A stretch of DNA of 64,000 bases from Wyeomyia smithii (Eukaryota; Arthropoda; Insecta; Diptera; Culicidae). Made by a program: the position numbers and the translations under genes. Below the pieces are notes generated by a model. It saw nothing but the letters and a program-made list of their open reading frames with translations. It searched no databases and was not told the DNA's origin. The stretch spans positions 177,561,825 to 177,625,824 of the forward strand of contig NC_073696.1 of NCBI RefSeq assembly GCF_029784165.1. Direction: 5' to 3'. Below are positions 13,001 through 25,000 of the stretch, in pieces. How positions within the stretch are numbered: the first letter of the stretch is position 1; every line of letters starts with the position of its first letter.

Positions 13001-16000
13001 CCGTACACTCGCCCCTTACGCTTAACTCCACTCATTGGGTTTTGTACAACATCTGGCTGTAGTTTTTTCTGTACGGAAACCCACTTCTTTTTCATGTCCT
13101 CCTCAGACTTGACCTCCTGCTTTCGTAGTGCTTGCTTTACCTTGGGTACGAAAGTTCCGTTAGCTGCGTACCACTCCAGGACATAAGTTGAATAGAAGCA
13201 CGAAGCGGGCCCGTGACTTTTCCACCGTATTTAGTAGTTCATCATGATTTGGAGCCTTCTGCATTTTGTACGTATGCAATCCCTCCCGGTCCTTGGCTCT
13301 CTAAACGAAAGACTTGGACAGATTAAACTTTTTTGGCCACATCTCTGATCGAAGCATTGGGATTCCGCGTAAACACTTTCACAATACGCTTGTGATCCTG
13401 ATCACTAATCAAACCACAGAGAACAGACATTCATGATCCTATAAAAGAATTTGAAAACCATGTGTAAAAATTTGAATCAAAATACGTTAATACACTAACG
13501 ACATCTGTCTTGTGGTGCTCCAGTTGTACTGCAAAATATTGCCGATTAGATATTTTATCGATATCAGTGCTTGGTTTATCATTCGCGCGAGCGTCACATA
13601 GTGGGAGCATTGCCACTTACGGTTTAATGACGGTTTCAAGTTTTTACACATCTTTTGAAAATAAGATGTCAAGGTGCTCAACCCTAAATTGAAAGATGTT
13701 ATTTATAATTTTTTTTCAGGTTACCCAAACATGATTTATGAAAAAATGACTTTTTTAAGCTACAAAACCATTTTTTTGCATTTTTTTTTCAACTCTGTTC
13801 GATTCCCACGTTTTTCCATATATTTTTTTTATTTTTGTAGTGTAAATTTTGAATATTTTACATGCTTTGGTGCACCATCGCATTCACTTATGTGACTCAG
13901 AGAGCCCATAAACATCGCAAAAAAAGTAATTTTTCCTTAATTTTTAGAAAAAAAAATTTGAAACACACAAAAAAAATCAGTTGGGAACTAACATTTTTAC
14001 TGGAAAGCGGGATTCATTACGAAAATTTACATAAAAGAATCCTTGATATCTTATCAGGGGGCTGAGAAATTGCCAGTTTTACATCTGATTGAAAACTAAG
14101 CATTTGTACAAAAATGCCACTAAAGCTCTGTCGTTTGTGCAATTAATTACATAGTGATTCGAATATTGATAGGTAATAGCCATAACGTATGTTCGGAGAA
14201 GTTTCAGGATATTCGAAAATGCATATTTTAATGTAGAACGATGGGTGATTATTCCACCAATGAGTGAGATAGAAAATTTATTTTTTATTCAGATTGAGAT
14301 AGACGTAAGGTGTCTTCGACAAAATGTTAGGTTATCTCAAGCCAAAAAGCTTTGCGGAAGACATCATGTTTCTATGTCTTACATATTGCGATTAAAAAAA
14401 ATTATATGAGGAGAGACTGAAATTCACAATTTTCGTTCTAACTTTTTTCCCATATTTTTCTGAATTTTTAAACCTTCTACTAAGTTATCAGCCATCCAAA
14501 AATGCGTTTGTCTTCTGAACATTGTTATTTTTTATCTCCCAAAATAAAAAAGTGTTTTGACATATTTGTAAAAATGCTTAGTTTCCATCACATATAAAAA
14601 TATCTCAGCCCCCCGATATGATATCAAGGATCTTTTTGCCTTTCTCCTAGAAAGGTATAGAAATCACTTGCAAAATCGAAAGTATAAAAGTGCTCCAAAG
14701 GGCCGAATGGCATATATCACTCGACTCAGCATTTTCTGTATGCGTGTGTATGTGTGTGTATGTGCAGATTTTTATTCTCACTCACTTTTATCAGAGACGG
14801 CTGGACCGATTTTCATGAAATTAATTGCAAATGAAAGGTCTTGTTGTCCCATAAGACCCTATTAAATTTCATTGTAATCGGATTTTTAGTTTAGAGGTTA
14901 TGTATCAAAATGTAAAAATCATGAAACATCATTATCTCAAAAACTACACAACCGATTTGAACAAAATTGATTTCCAATGAACGGGCTACCTAAAATACTC
15001 TTAACTTTTGGTTTTCATGAAGATTGAACTTGTGGATTTTCATAAAATCAGTGTCAAATGGAAGGTCTAGTTGCCCCATAAGACCCCTTATGATTTGTTT
15101 TGCAATCAGACTATTACTTTTCCTGTTATGTTTAAAAATGTGAAATCCAGCTATGAAAAGGAACATATTCCGAAGACTACTTGAACTCACTCACTTTTCT
15201 CAGTGATGGCTGACCCGATTTCTACAAAATTAGTGTCAACTAATATGTCTAGCTGCCTCGTAACACCCTATTGAATTTTACTGTAATCGGACTGTAACTT
15301 CGTCTGGTAAAGTACCGAAATGTGAAAATCACGTAACTTCTTTATCTCAGAAACTACACAACCGATTTGATCAATATTGTTATCAGATGAGCGGGCTAAG
15401 TCAGGGTTAACTGATGAATTATGATTAAACACGTGGTTTCAGAGTTTGGCTGCCCTATACGTTCCCATTTCATTTGATTACAATTGAACTTAAGCCACCG
15501 TTATGTATTAAATTGTTAATAAAACAACGAAAGTCTATTATTTCAAAGATTACATAACTTATTTGAGCATAACTAGTGTCATACGAACAAGTCATCTCTC
15601 AAACTTACAAATAACAAACTTCATAACAATTTGATATGTGGCTCACAAGTTATGAAAAAAAAAGGAATTCAAAGGCTATTTAAAAATATACCTGCTTTGA
15701 TTGATATATGTGGTCTCAACATAATTTAAATGTGGTTTTGTACTATTTGAACGTTCCAAATTCGTTGATTCCTTGCGATGTGTTTAAAGTCTGGAAATGC
15801 ACGACGAATCGGCCATAGGATATGATCAAAGTCAAAAGACAAATCGTTTGAAATGATTGGTTTTATCGAAATGACAAAATCTTCGACTTTTGGCTTTTGG
15901 CGCCCTAATTCTGAATATATTCATATTGGGTGATATTCGGTCATTTCCTGGCATCAATCTGACACCGGAAATACTCATATTGGGAGGTATTGAGTTACTT

Positions 16001-19000
16001 TGGTTGTTTTCCAGAAACTAACAGTGGTCGCCTTCAAATTCAAAATGGTGTCAAGGGTCAATGTTTGGTATATATGCATCATCTCGATTACGGAAATATC
16101 CATGTTGAGTATTATTTGGTAATTTTCGACTGTTTCCAAGAAGACCGAAGAGCGATTCAAAATGGTGCCTGAGGTCAATTGTTAGCTCATTGCATCATTC
16201 TGGTACCAGAGATACTCATATTGGATGGTATTTGGTTATTTTAGACTGTTTTTCACAAACCGGAAGTCGCCATCTTGGATTTCAAAATGGTATTTAAAAT
16301 AATTTCTGGCCTCTGAGCGTCATTCTGGTTGAAGAAACGCCCATATTGGGTGTAATTCGATCGCTGTTTCCCAGGAACCGGAAGTCGCCAACCTAGAATC
16401 CAAAATGGGGTCTGTGGTCGATTTCAGCTGCTGTGTATCATTATAGATCCGGAGATACTCATGTTAGACGGAAATAGGCCATTTTTGGCTGTTTTCCAGA
16501 AACCACAAGTTGCCATCCTACAATTCATAATGGTGACTGAAGTCGATTTGTGGTTCCAGTGCATCATTACGATTCCGAAAATACCCATATTGGGTGGTAT
16601 TTGGTCGTTTGCCGCTGTTTTTTCAGAAACCGGAAGTTGCCATCTTAGAATTCAAAATTGTATCTGTGGTCGAATTTAGCTCCTGTGTATCTTTCTTTAT
16701 CCGGATATCATTATATTTGGTGGAAATAGTCCATTTTTGGCTGTTTTCCAGAAACCGGAAGTTGCCATCTTACAATCCAAAATGTTGCCTGAGGTCAATT
16801 ATGGAACATATTTGTTACCCCTAAAAACATTCACCTGCCAAATATGGTTCCATTTAGTTGATTAGTTCGCGAGATGTGCAGAAATTTGTGCAGAAACATG
16901 TGCTTCCATAAGAGGGAGGGGCGTCGAACCATTATGGACATATTTATTACCCTTTAAAACATCCACATGCCAAATTCGGTTTCATTTGCTTGGTTTGTTC
17001 TTGAGTTTTGCAGAAATGTATGTTTCATTTGTATTGGACCCCTCCTTTCCAGAAGAGGGAGGGGTCTCAAACTATCATAGGAACCTTTATCGGGACCAAA
17101 AATCCCTACAAACAAATTTTCACGTCGATCGGTTCGATAGTTTTCGAGCCTATATGGTTCAAACAGACAGACAGACCGGACAACATTTTTATATGTATAG
17201 ATTACAACATCAATATTTTGGAACCTAAAGAGTGAATATACATTAATTGGATTGAAGCGTTCATGTAAATCTATTTTTACAAATAAAAGTTTGAATGAGA
17301 AAGGCTGGGTCTGACCGCTAGGTGGATTAATTTAGGTTTTATATGTATAGATTACAACATCAATGTTTTAGAACCTAAAGAGTGAATATACATTTATTGG
17401 ATTGAAGCGTTCATGTAAATCTATTTTTACAAATAAAAGTTTGAATGAGAAAGGCTGGGTCTGACCGCTAGGTGGATTAATTTAGGTTTTATATGTATAG
17501 ATTACAACATCAATGTTTTAGAACCTAAAGAGTGAATATACATTTATTGGATTGAAGCGTTCATGTAAATCTATTTTTACAAATAAAAGTTTGAATGAGA
17601 AAGGCTGGGTCTGACCGCTAGGTGGATTAATTTAGGTTTTTTATGTAAATTTTATGTAAAAAGATATGTGTAAAAGTGTGGGAATTGAAAACAGAATTGC
17701 AAATAGTTCAAAAGAGTGGTTTTGTAGCTTGAAAAGTCATTTTTTCATAAATTACGTTTGGGCAACCTGAAAACATTTTTTTAGTAAGTCGAAATGTTCT
17801 ACAGAAACCCTTATCACCAACCAGCAAGATACGAAAACTTGATTTGTTCTCTACTTGAATCCATTGCAATTGCAGACACTGACATTATTACTTACAAGTG
17901 AACTTTAAACATGTGTCGCAATCGAAACGAACACAGCTGAGTAACAGGGTAGGCCTCCCGATTCGAAAAAAAGGAACTCAAATGTGTGTATCACTTTCAA
18001 GGTGACACCCTGTATAACGTCAAATACGATAGTGTCAATTATGATAGAAGAAACTTCATTGAAAAATCGTTAAATCTATTAAATCATATTTCGTTAGTGG
18101 GACAACACACATACAGTCCCCCCTCGATTATGGATCACTTAAGAAGATGTATGAATTCAAAAAATCATTTCTGACCAAGTTTATTGTTTATAAGTAATCT
18201 ATAAATGTTTCCAGTCACAGAAATATGTAATCTTTCACTTCATTGAGTATTTCTTTCCGTATTTTGTGAATATTTCTCAGAAAATATATTTATGGATCAC
18301 TTTTGAGAGCGGTTCTAATTATGAAACAATTCGCATCATGTTATGGAACAGTACAATAAAAACAGCTTTTGGCAACGAATTCAGTCAATAAACCTTATTC
18401 AAATTATGTAATTTGAGGAAATAACATATTTCAAATCGTATTAAAGATCCCGCATGGCCTGGCCACATTTTATGTGGCTTTTGAGGTTGCAGTTAGATCG
18501 AGAGTCCAGGTCTGTCGCTCCCGAAGGTAGCAATGAACCATTGTATACGGTACATCATAACGGTTTCCCGCTTTACTTAGTTTTCCTGTCCCTCGTGCCT
18601 TGGTAATAATATTTTTCAAAGGCCCAGCACTGTTTAGCTTCCGTTTAGAGCTCAATAGAAGTTGAGAGGGTGTTTTAATTGGTGAAAATCACATTTGAAT
18701 CGGAGTGATCCATATTTATAGAGAACTATCTTGGCTCGGTCTCTATTATGGAACACTTAGAAAATAACTAGTTTTTACAGAAAAATCGTTATCAACCATC
18801 AATATTTTGATAAATCGTGCAGAAATTACCTTGATCTTTGTGTATGAGTTATTTTTTGCACGGGAATTAGCGATTATATCACATATGAACCTTATGAATG
18901 ATGAACGTGCTACTTACGCTGATTGAGAAAAACGACAAATATTTTGATAGATTCTGGAGGACAATATTTCACGCTTATATAAAACACATCAATCTAGGAA

Positions 19001-22000
19001 TAAGAACGATGTTTTCTGTGTTCAAAGCTAGCAAATATGGCATATTTTGCAAAAATGCTACATGCCTTCGAACTGTTAGTTTAACTGAGTTAAATAACAT
19101 GAGACACGAAAGTGATCCCTAATTGTGGGAGATCCATAATTGTGGGGGGAGTGTACTCTATCTTGTTTGTTGGTGTAGATCAACAGTTCTCAACCTTTTT
19201 ATATCCGCGTACCCGTTGACGACATTTTTCAAATCAATTGTACCCCCCCCCCCCTCCCACCACGACTTCGTCTGTTCTCGCAGTCTGTTGTGGTAGTTTA
19301 ATTTAGGTTTCCATTTAAACTATGGTTTGTTTGATTACTACTGTCATATTAAAAAGCAATATTGAAAAACAATTAAATGTAGTATTATGAAGAAAATCTA
19401 AATTAATTCACCTAGCGGTCAGACCCAGCCTTTCTCATTCAAACTTTTATTTGTAAAAAAAGATTTACATAAACGCTTCAATCCAATAAATGTATATTCA
19501 CTCTTTGTATTCTAAAATATTGATGTTATTATTATTATTATTACGATCAAATAGTTCAAACGTTTAAATAGTACGTTACATTTAAATTATGTTGAGGATA
19601 CATATATCGATCATAGCAGGTATAGTTTTGAATAGTCTTTGAATTTTTTTTCTTTCCATAACTTTTGAGCCACACATCAAATTGTTATGAAGTTTGTTAT
19701 TTGTAAGTTTGAGAGATGACTCGTTCGTATGACACTAGTAATGTTCAAATAAGTCGTGTTATCTTTGAGATAATAGACTTTCGTTTTTTTTTTTATTCTC
19801 ACTTATTTTCCGTCGGTCTAGTTCCGCCACTGTTGTGGCCAATCACCGACGCCCAGGGAGGCGACTCCACACCCAAGACCCTAACTCACGACCCGTTTAT
19901 AAACGGACCGGTGCCAACGGCTTTACTTCCTCATGCGATGGAAGGCGTGATCCCAGAGATTTTTCGCCTCAGAAAATCTCCCGGTGTCGGCTAGGATTGA
20001 ATCTAGACCAGTTGGGTTGGTTGTGAGTGGATCACGCCACCTCACAACCATCGACACCTATGTCGGCGGTGGGATTCGAACCCAGGCGTCGTGCGTGGTT
20101 GGCGGAGACGTTACCAACCACACTAGGCCCCCGCTTGATAGACTTTCGTTGTTTTATTAACAATTTAATACATAAAGGTTGCTTAAGTTCGATTATAATC
20201 AAATGAAATGGGAACGTATAAGGCAGCCAAACTTTGAAACCACGTGTTCAATCAAAATTCATCAGTTAACCCTTAACTAGCCCGCTCATTTGATAATAAT
20301 ATTGATGAAATCGGTTGTGTAGTTTCTGAGATAATGAAGTTACGTGATTTTCACAATTCGGTGCATTACAGACGAAGTTACAGTTCGATTACAGTAAAAT
20401 TAAAAAAAAATTCAATGCCATGAGGCAGCTAGACTTATTATTTGACACTAATTTTTTGGAAATCGGGTTAGCCATCTCTGAGACAAGTGAGTGAGTCTGA
20501 GTAGTTTTTGGATTTTACATTTTTGAACATAACAGGCAAAGTAATGGTCCGATTGCAAAACAAATCAATTGGGTCTTATGGGGCAACTAGACCTTCCATT
20601 TGACACTGATTTTATGAAAATCGGTCCAGCCATCTCTGAGAAACATGAGTGAGATTAAACAGTCTTCAGTCTTTTTTCCATAAGTTTTGAACCACAAGTT
20701 CAATCTTTATAAAATTCGAAGGTTAAGGGTTTTTTAGGTAGCCCGTTCATTTGAAACCAATTTTGTCCAAATCGGTTGTGTAGTTTTTGAGATAATGATG
20801 TTTCATGATTTTTACATTTCAATACTTAACCTCTAAACTAAAAATCTGATTACAATAAAATTGAATATGGTCTTATGGGACAACAAGACCTTTCATTTGC
20901 AATTAATTGCATAAAAATCGGTCCAGCCATCTCTGAGAAACATGAGTGAGAATAAAAATCTGCACATACACACACACATACACACGCATACAGAAAATGT
21001 TGAGTCGAGTGATATATGCCATTCGGCCCTTTGGAGCACTTTTATACTTTCGATTTTGCAAGTGATCTCTATACCTTTCTAGGAGAAAGGCAAAAATATT
21101 TTGTCCGCTATTTCTATTTTTTTCTTCGCCTACTTCTAGCGGATCGCGTACCCCTCTACAACGCTGTTGTAGATTGTACAACATAGTGAATACATTCAAT
21201 CTTGTAATGGAAATGTTCCAATGTAATATTTTTATCACATCGCTTCAATGACAAATGTAAATCAACTTGTAACTTCAACGTAAACCTCAAATGCTTCGTA
21301 GGTCGTAATCAAGCCGCACTTCTTCTTATCTTTCTATTTAACACTTGTGGCATAAGATGAATTTTTAAAAGGATTATAACCAATAAATCGAATGAAAAAT
21401 TGAAAATGTGACTACTACAGAGTTGTATGTGTGTGTTTTACCCATCACAGCCAGGATAAATTCAATTAAAATTGAACTTCGTTCCCGCTAAGAATCGCCT
21501 TTTCACTTACGTTCTTACACAATGGTAATCACTGCGGTTGGTTTATTTTAGTTGCCATGCCGTATTGACCAATGCCACAAAACAACGTAGCGGGTAATTT
21601 CACTCAATGGTAAATATTTTCCTCTCAACGAAGGTTTGAAACCTATTTCCAACGACGTCTAGCATAAACGCAGCCTTCTGCCTATAAGTGAATTATAATC
21701 TCATCATTGCAATCTAAAAGCTTTTCTCAATAGCATAATTGAATTTCCTTCGGTGGAGCTCTACTACTGTACTGTTGGCTGTTCTATATAGTAGATGCAA
21801 TATTGTTCATTGGAAATTAAAAAGTTACGAATTACCTATAGGTGTAACACTTCTTGTTTTATACTGGCTAATATATGCTGTCGTCAATTAATAAAATTTC
21901 ATATAGCTGGACGAAAACCTTTTTTTTATAGCGTATAATTTCGGTGGTACGGCTTTCATTAGATTTTGTTTTACAAAAATTGCACAACATTTTTTTAATT

Positions 22001-25000
22001 ACATTCTTCTAATCAATGGAGATTATTAGAATAAAGAAAAATTGTTCGTTGAAGGTTGAGGAAATGTGCATAATAATGTGTTCCCTTATTATTTGCAGGA
22101 CACAAGAACTCACGTCGTGGTAGAGCTGTTTAATACAGAGAAATCATATGTGGAATCATTACAGACAATCGTCTTGGTAGGTCATTTAGTGGAGATGCCT
22201 TTAAGATAAATTGCATTTTTTTTTCTCATAATAAACCTTTTTCTAGAAATATTTAAATCAACTCAAATCTCCGGAAAACTCTGGACTAGTAGATACTCAA
22301 ACAGTGGACGAAATCTTCTTCATGGTTCCAGCCATCCTCAACATTCACGAACGTTTCCTTGAGGAATTAAGAAGACGTCTAGATGCTTGGGATCCACTGC
22401 AGAAAATTGGAGACGCGTTTGTAGACGTGGTAAATACCTAAAGAATAATGTTATTAATCGACATAAAGTTATTTATCTCATATGTACTTTTTATTTCAAG
22501 TTTTCCCGGCCAGTGATACTTGATACGTATACGTCTTTCGTGAATAACTGGAATCGTGCTAAAGATGCCATACGTATAACTAGACAGAAATGCCCAGCTT
22601 TCGCGAGGTTCCTAGAGGCCATGGCTCGTGAGCATAAAGGCAAATTGTCGCTAGATAATTTACTTATAAAACCTGTACAAAAATTTCCCAAGTAAGGAAT
22701 CCGCTACTGGAATTAAAATTTATTTTAACTTTACAACTTTTTACAGCTATGAGTTAATATTGTCAAGACTGATTAAACACACCAACGTTGATCATCCCGA
22801 TCAGAAATTGTTACAAGAAGCTTTAAAATTAGTACACGACATTTTGGTGTTTCTCAACTGCAAAGAAAAGGAAGCCTTAGAGAATGGCCAACGAGAAAAT
22901 GCGCTTCGTGAGCTGGAGGGAGTGATTGAGGGCATCAGCGACCTGGTGACACCCGATCGTGCTTTTCTGCTATTCGATCTCGTTTCAATGCCTTCCGGTC
23001 AGGCAACTCGCAAGGAACGAGGGTTTTTTCTTTTCAACGATCTTTTAGTCATTACCAGTATTAAACGACGCAGCGGAACAATAAGAAAAACTAATTTGTA
23101 TGTGATTGCATTTCGTCATGTAATTGACTTGCTAATCGTATCATTGAACATTTCAGGATGTGCCCGGGAAGTGTAGCTTCTACATTGGACACAAATAAGT
23201 ATAAGTTTCTCACCAAAATTACGCTTGACGAATTAGAGATAGTAAAATGTAAGTATGCAATTTATTTCTCAAGACCTTTTTGATAATATTTGTTTTTTAG
23301 TATTTACTTTGTTGGGTAGAAATTCCTTAAATTCAATGCATTTTTACAAGTCTTTGCATTTGAGGCGTGAAATAATTATACAGAAAGTGGCCCTTTATCT
23401 TCAATCTTTCTCGAGACTCCAAAAACCCTGGTCTTCATGGATTGAACCACCTTGCAGTCCACTTTTTGGCACATTTTGCAATGCTGGATTTGAGTTGTTG
23501 AACTGTAATTTCCCGGGATTTGCTGCTGCTTCTCTGTGTGCTTCGGTCTGGATAAACGCTGTAATGATTCACGCCCTCCGCCTTCAGAATTGTAACCACC
23601 GTGCCCAGCGACGTGTCAAACTTCTTGATCATCTTCCTGGTGCTGGCGTCGATCTTATTCTTGGCTGCAGCATTCAGTTTCGTCCACTTACCAACGATAA
23701 TTTCGTTCCGTTGGTCCGGTTTTCTATTGCTCGCCATTGGCCCTTTAGCGATCATGCTATAAATCGTGGATGTCTTATAGCCCTCCATCGAAACCTCTGA
23801 CTTTGGATGCTGTCCAAGCATCCGAAAAATGCGTTCCCGGAGAAAGCTTTATCCTGCGACATTCATCGTAAACAAACATAAACAAACGGAGTACGAATAA
23901 CACTCATAAAGAGAAGAACAAAACCACACACAGCTGTTTGTCTCTCTCTAGCGCGTATGGCGGGATCCGTGACATGAATTAATTCCAGCTACCTATGACT
24001 CACCCATTACCAATATTTATCGACCAACTTTGGAACCGGCCTTTAGTCGTCGTTCACATAGGTTGTCCGATGTTTTCCGAGGTTCAGTACCCCTTTCATC
24101 TCTAATACTCTTTTCACCAACTCATACGCGCTGTACGGTATTTGCAACACCCATCCCCAGTTCAACGGACATGATTTTTCGATACCTTAAATCACACGAC
24201 GTTTGCCAAACAATTTGTTAGAACTTATTGTAATGAAAAAAAAAAAAAAAAAACGATTCGCAATGAAAATTAAACTAATGTATTCTGAAGACTAAATAAA
24301 ATTGATCTAGTTCAGGTTCTACCAAAGATATATCCGTTTTTATTTATTATTACCTTTTTAACTTCTGTACAAAACATGGCAACAAATTTATGTTATTTCT
24401 GGAATCGTCCCATTAGTCCTTTAATCTTGCTTTCGGCTGCTCCCCAGTCGAGTAAACCTCGAAGCTCATAGTCCTTCAGTTGCTGATTGATATGGCTAGC
24501 ATGGGTCTTCAACACGGGCATTATATCAATTGTTTGACCTTCGTTGTAGAGTGTAGGCTGCATTGCCGGTGTATTTTGTGCATTTTTTGTGCGTAAAAAT
24601 GGTGCTGTGGTCAGGGAGAAAATTACCTCTGCAAATAAAAGGATGACATATGACAAACTTTTTACGTAAGACGCATCCAACGAAACTTTTATTTTAGAGG
24701 GCGAAGAATCGTTTCAAACTTTATTTATTGTTACATATGGAAAGGGGGTCGGGAATCTATATTGATTTTGCGTTACGAACTATGTGACTTCGCAGCCAAC
24801 CGTTAATTGTACAGGACAATTGCGGGGTCAGCGCTACGATTCTCCTACTGACTAACAGTCTTTCTTAGCTGAGTTTCGAAAATATGACAACTGTCTTGTT
24901 AGACCACCATTGTACCTCAAGGCCAACCAGGAGAAGATCACATGAATTATTATTAACTTTGATTATATAGTGCGTACAAGATTGTGCGGATTGTTAATGG

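Larger units (their letters stand above)
14632..17640 (+). repeat. Left copy of a large mosquito interspersed repeat
   Basis: Starts at GCCTTTCTCCTAGAAAGGTA and ends at GACCGCTAGGTGG. It contains repeated blocks of the form GGCTGGACCGATTTTCATGA and CACAACCGATTTGA. An inverted, internally deleted copy lies at 19405-21095. Further starts of the family occur at 63078 and 63890, and an end at 58868. No protein is encoded. Confidence 0.75.

Noticed and set aside
20070..20127. Apparent tRNA gene (GATTCGAACCC region)
   Set aside because: The box A/box B pair is the head of a SINE with tail and target duplications, and no complete cloverleaf with acceptor stem is evident.
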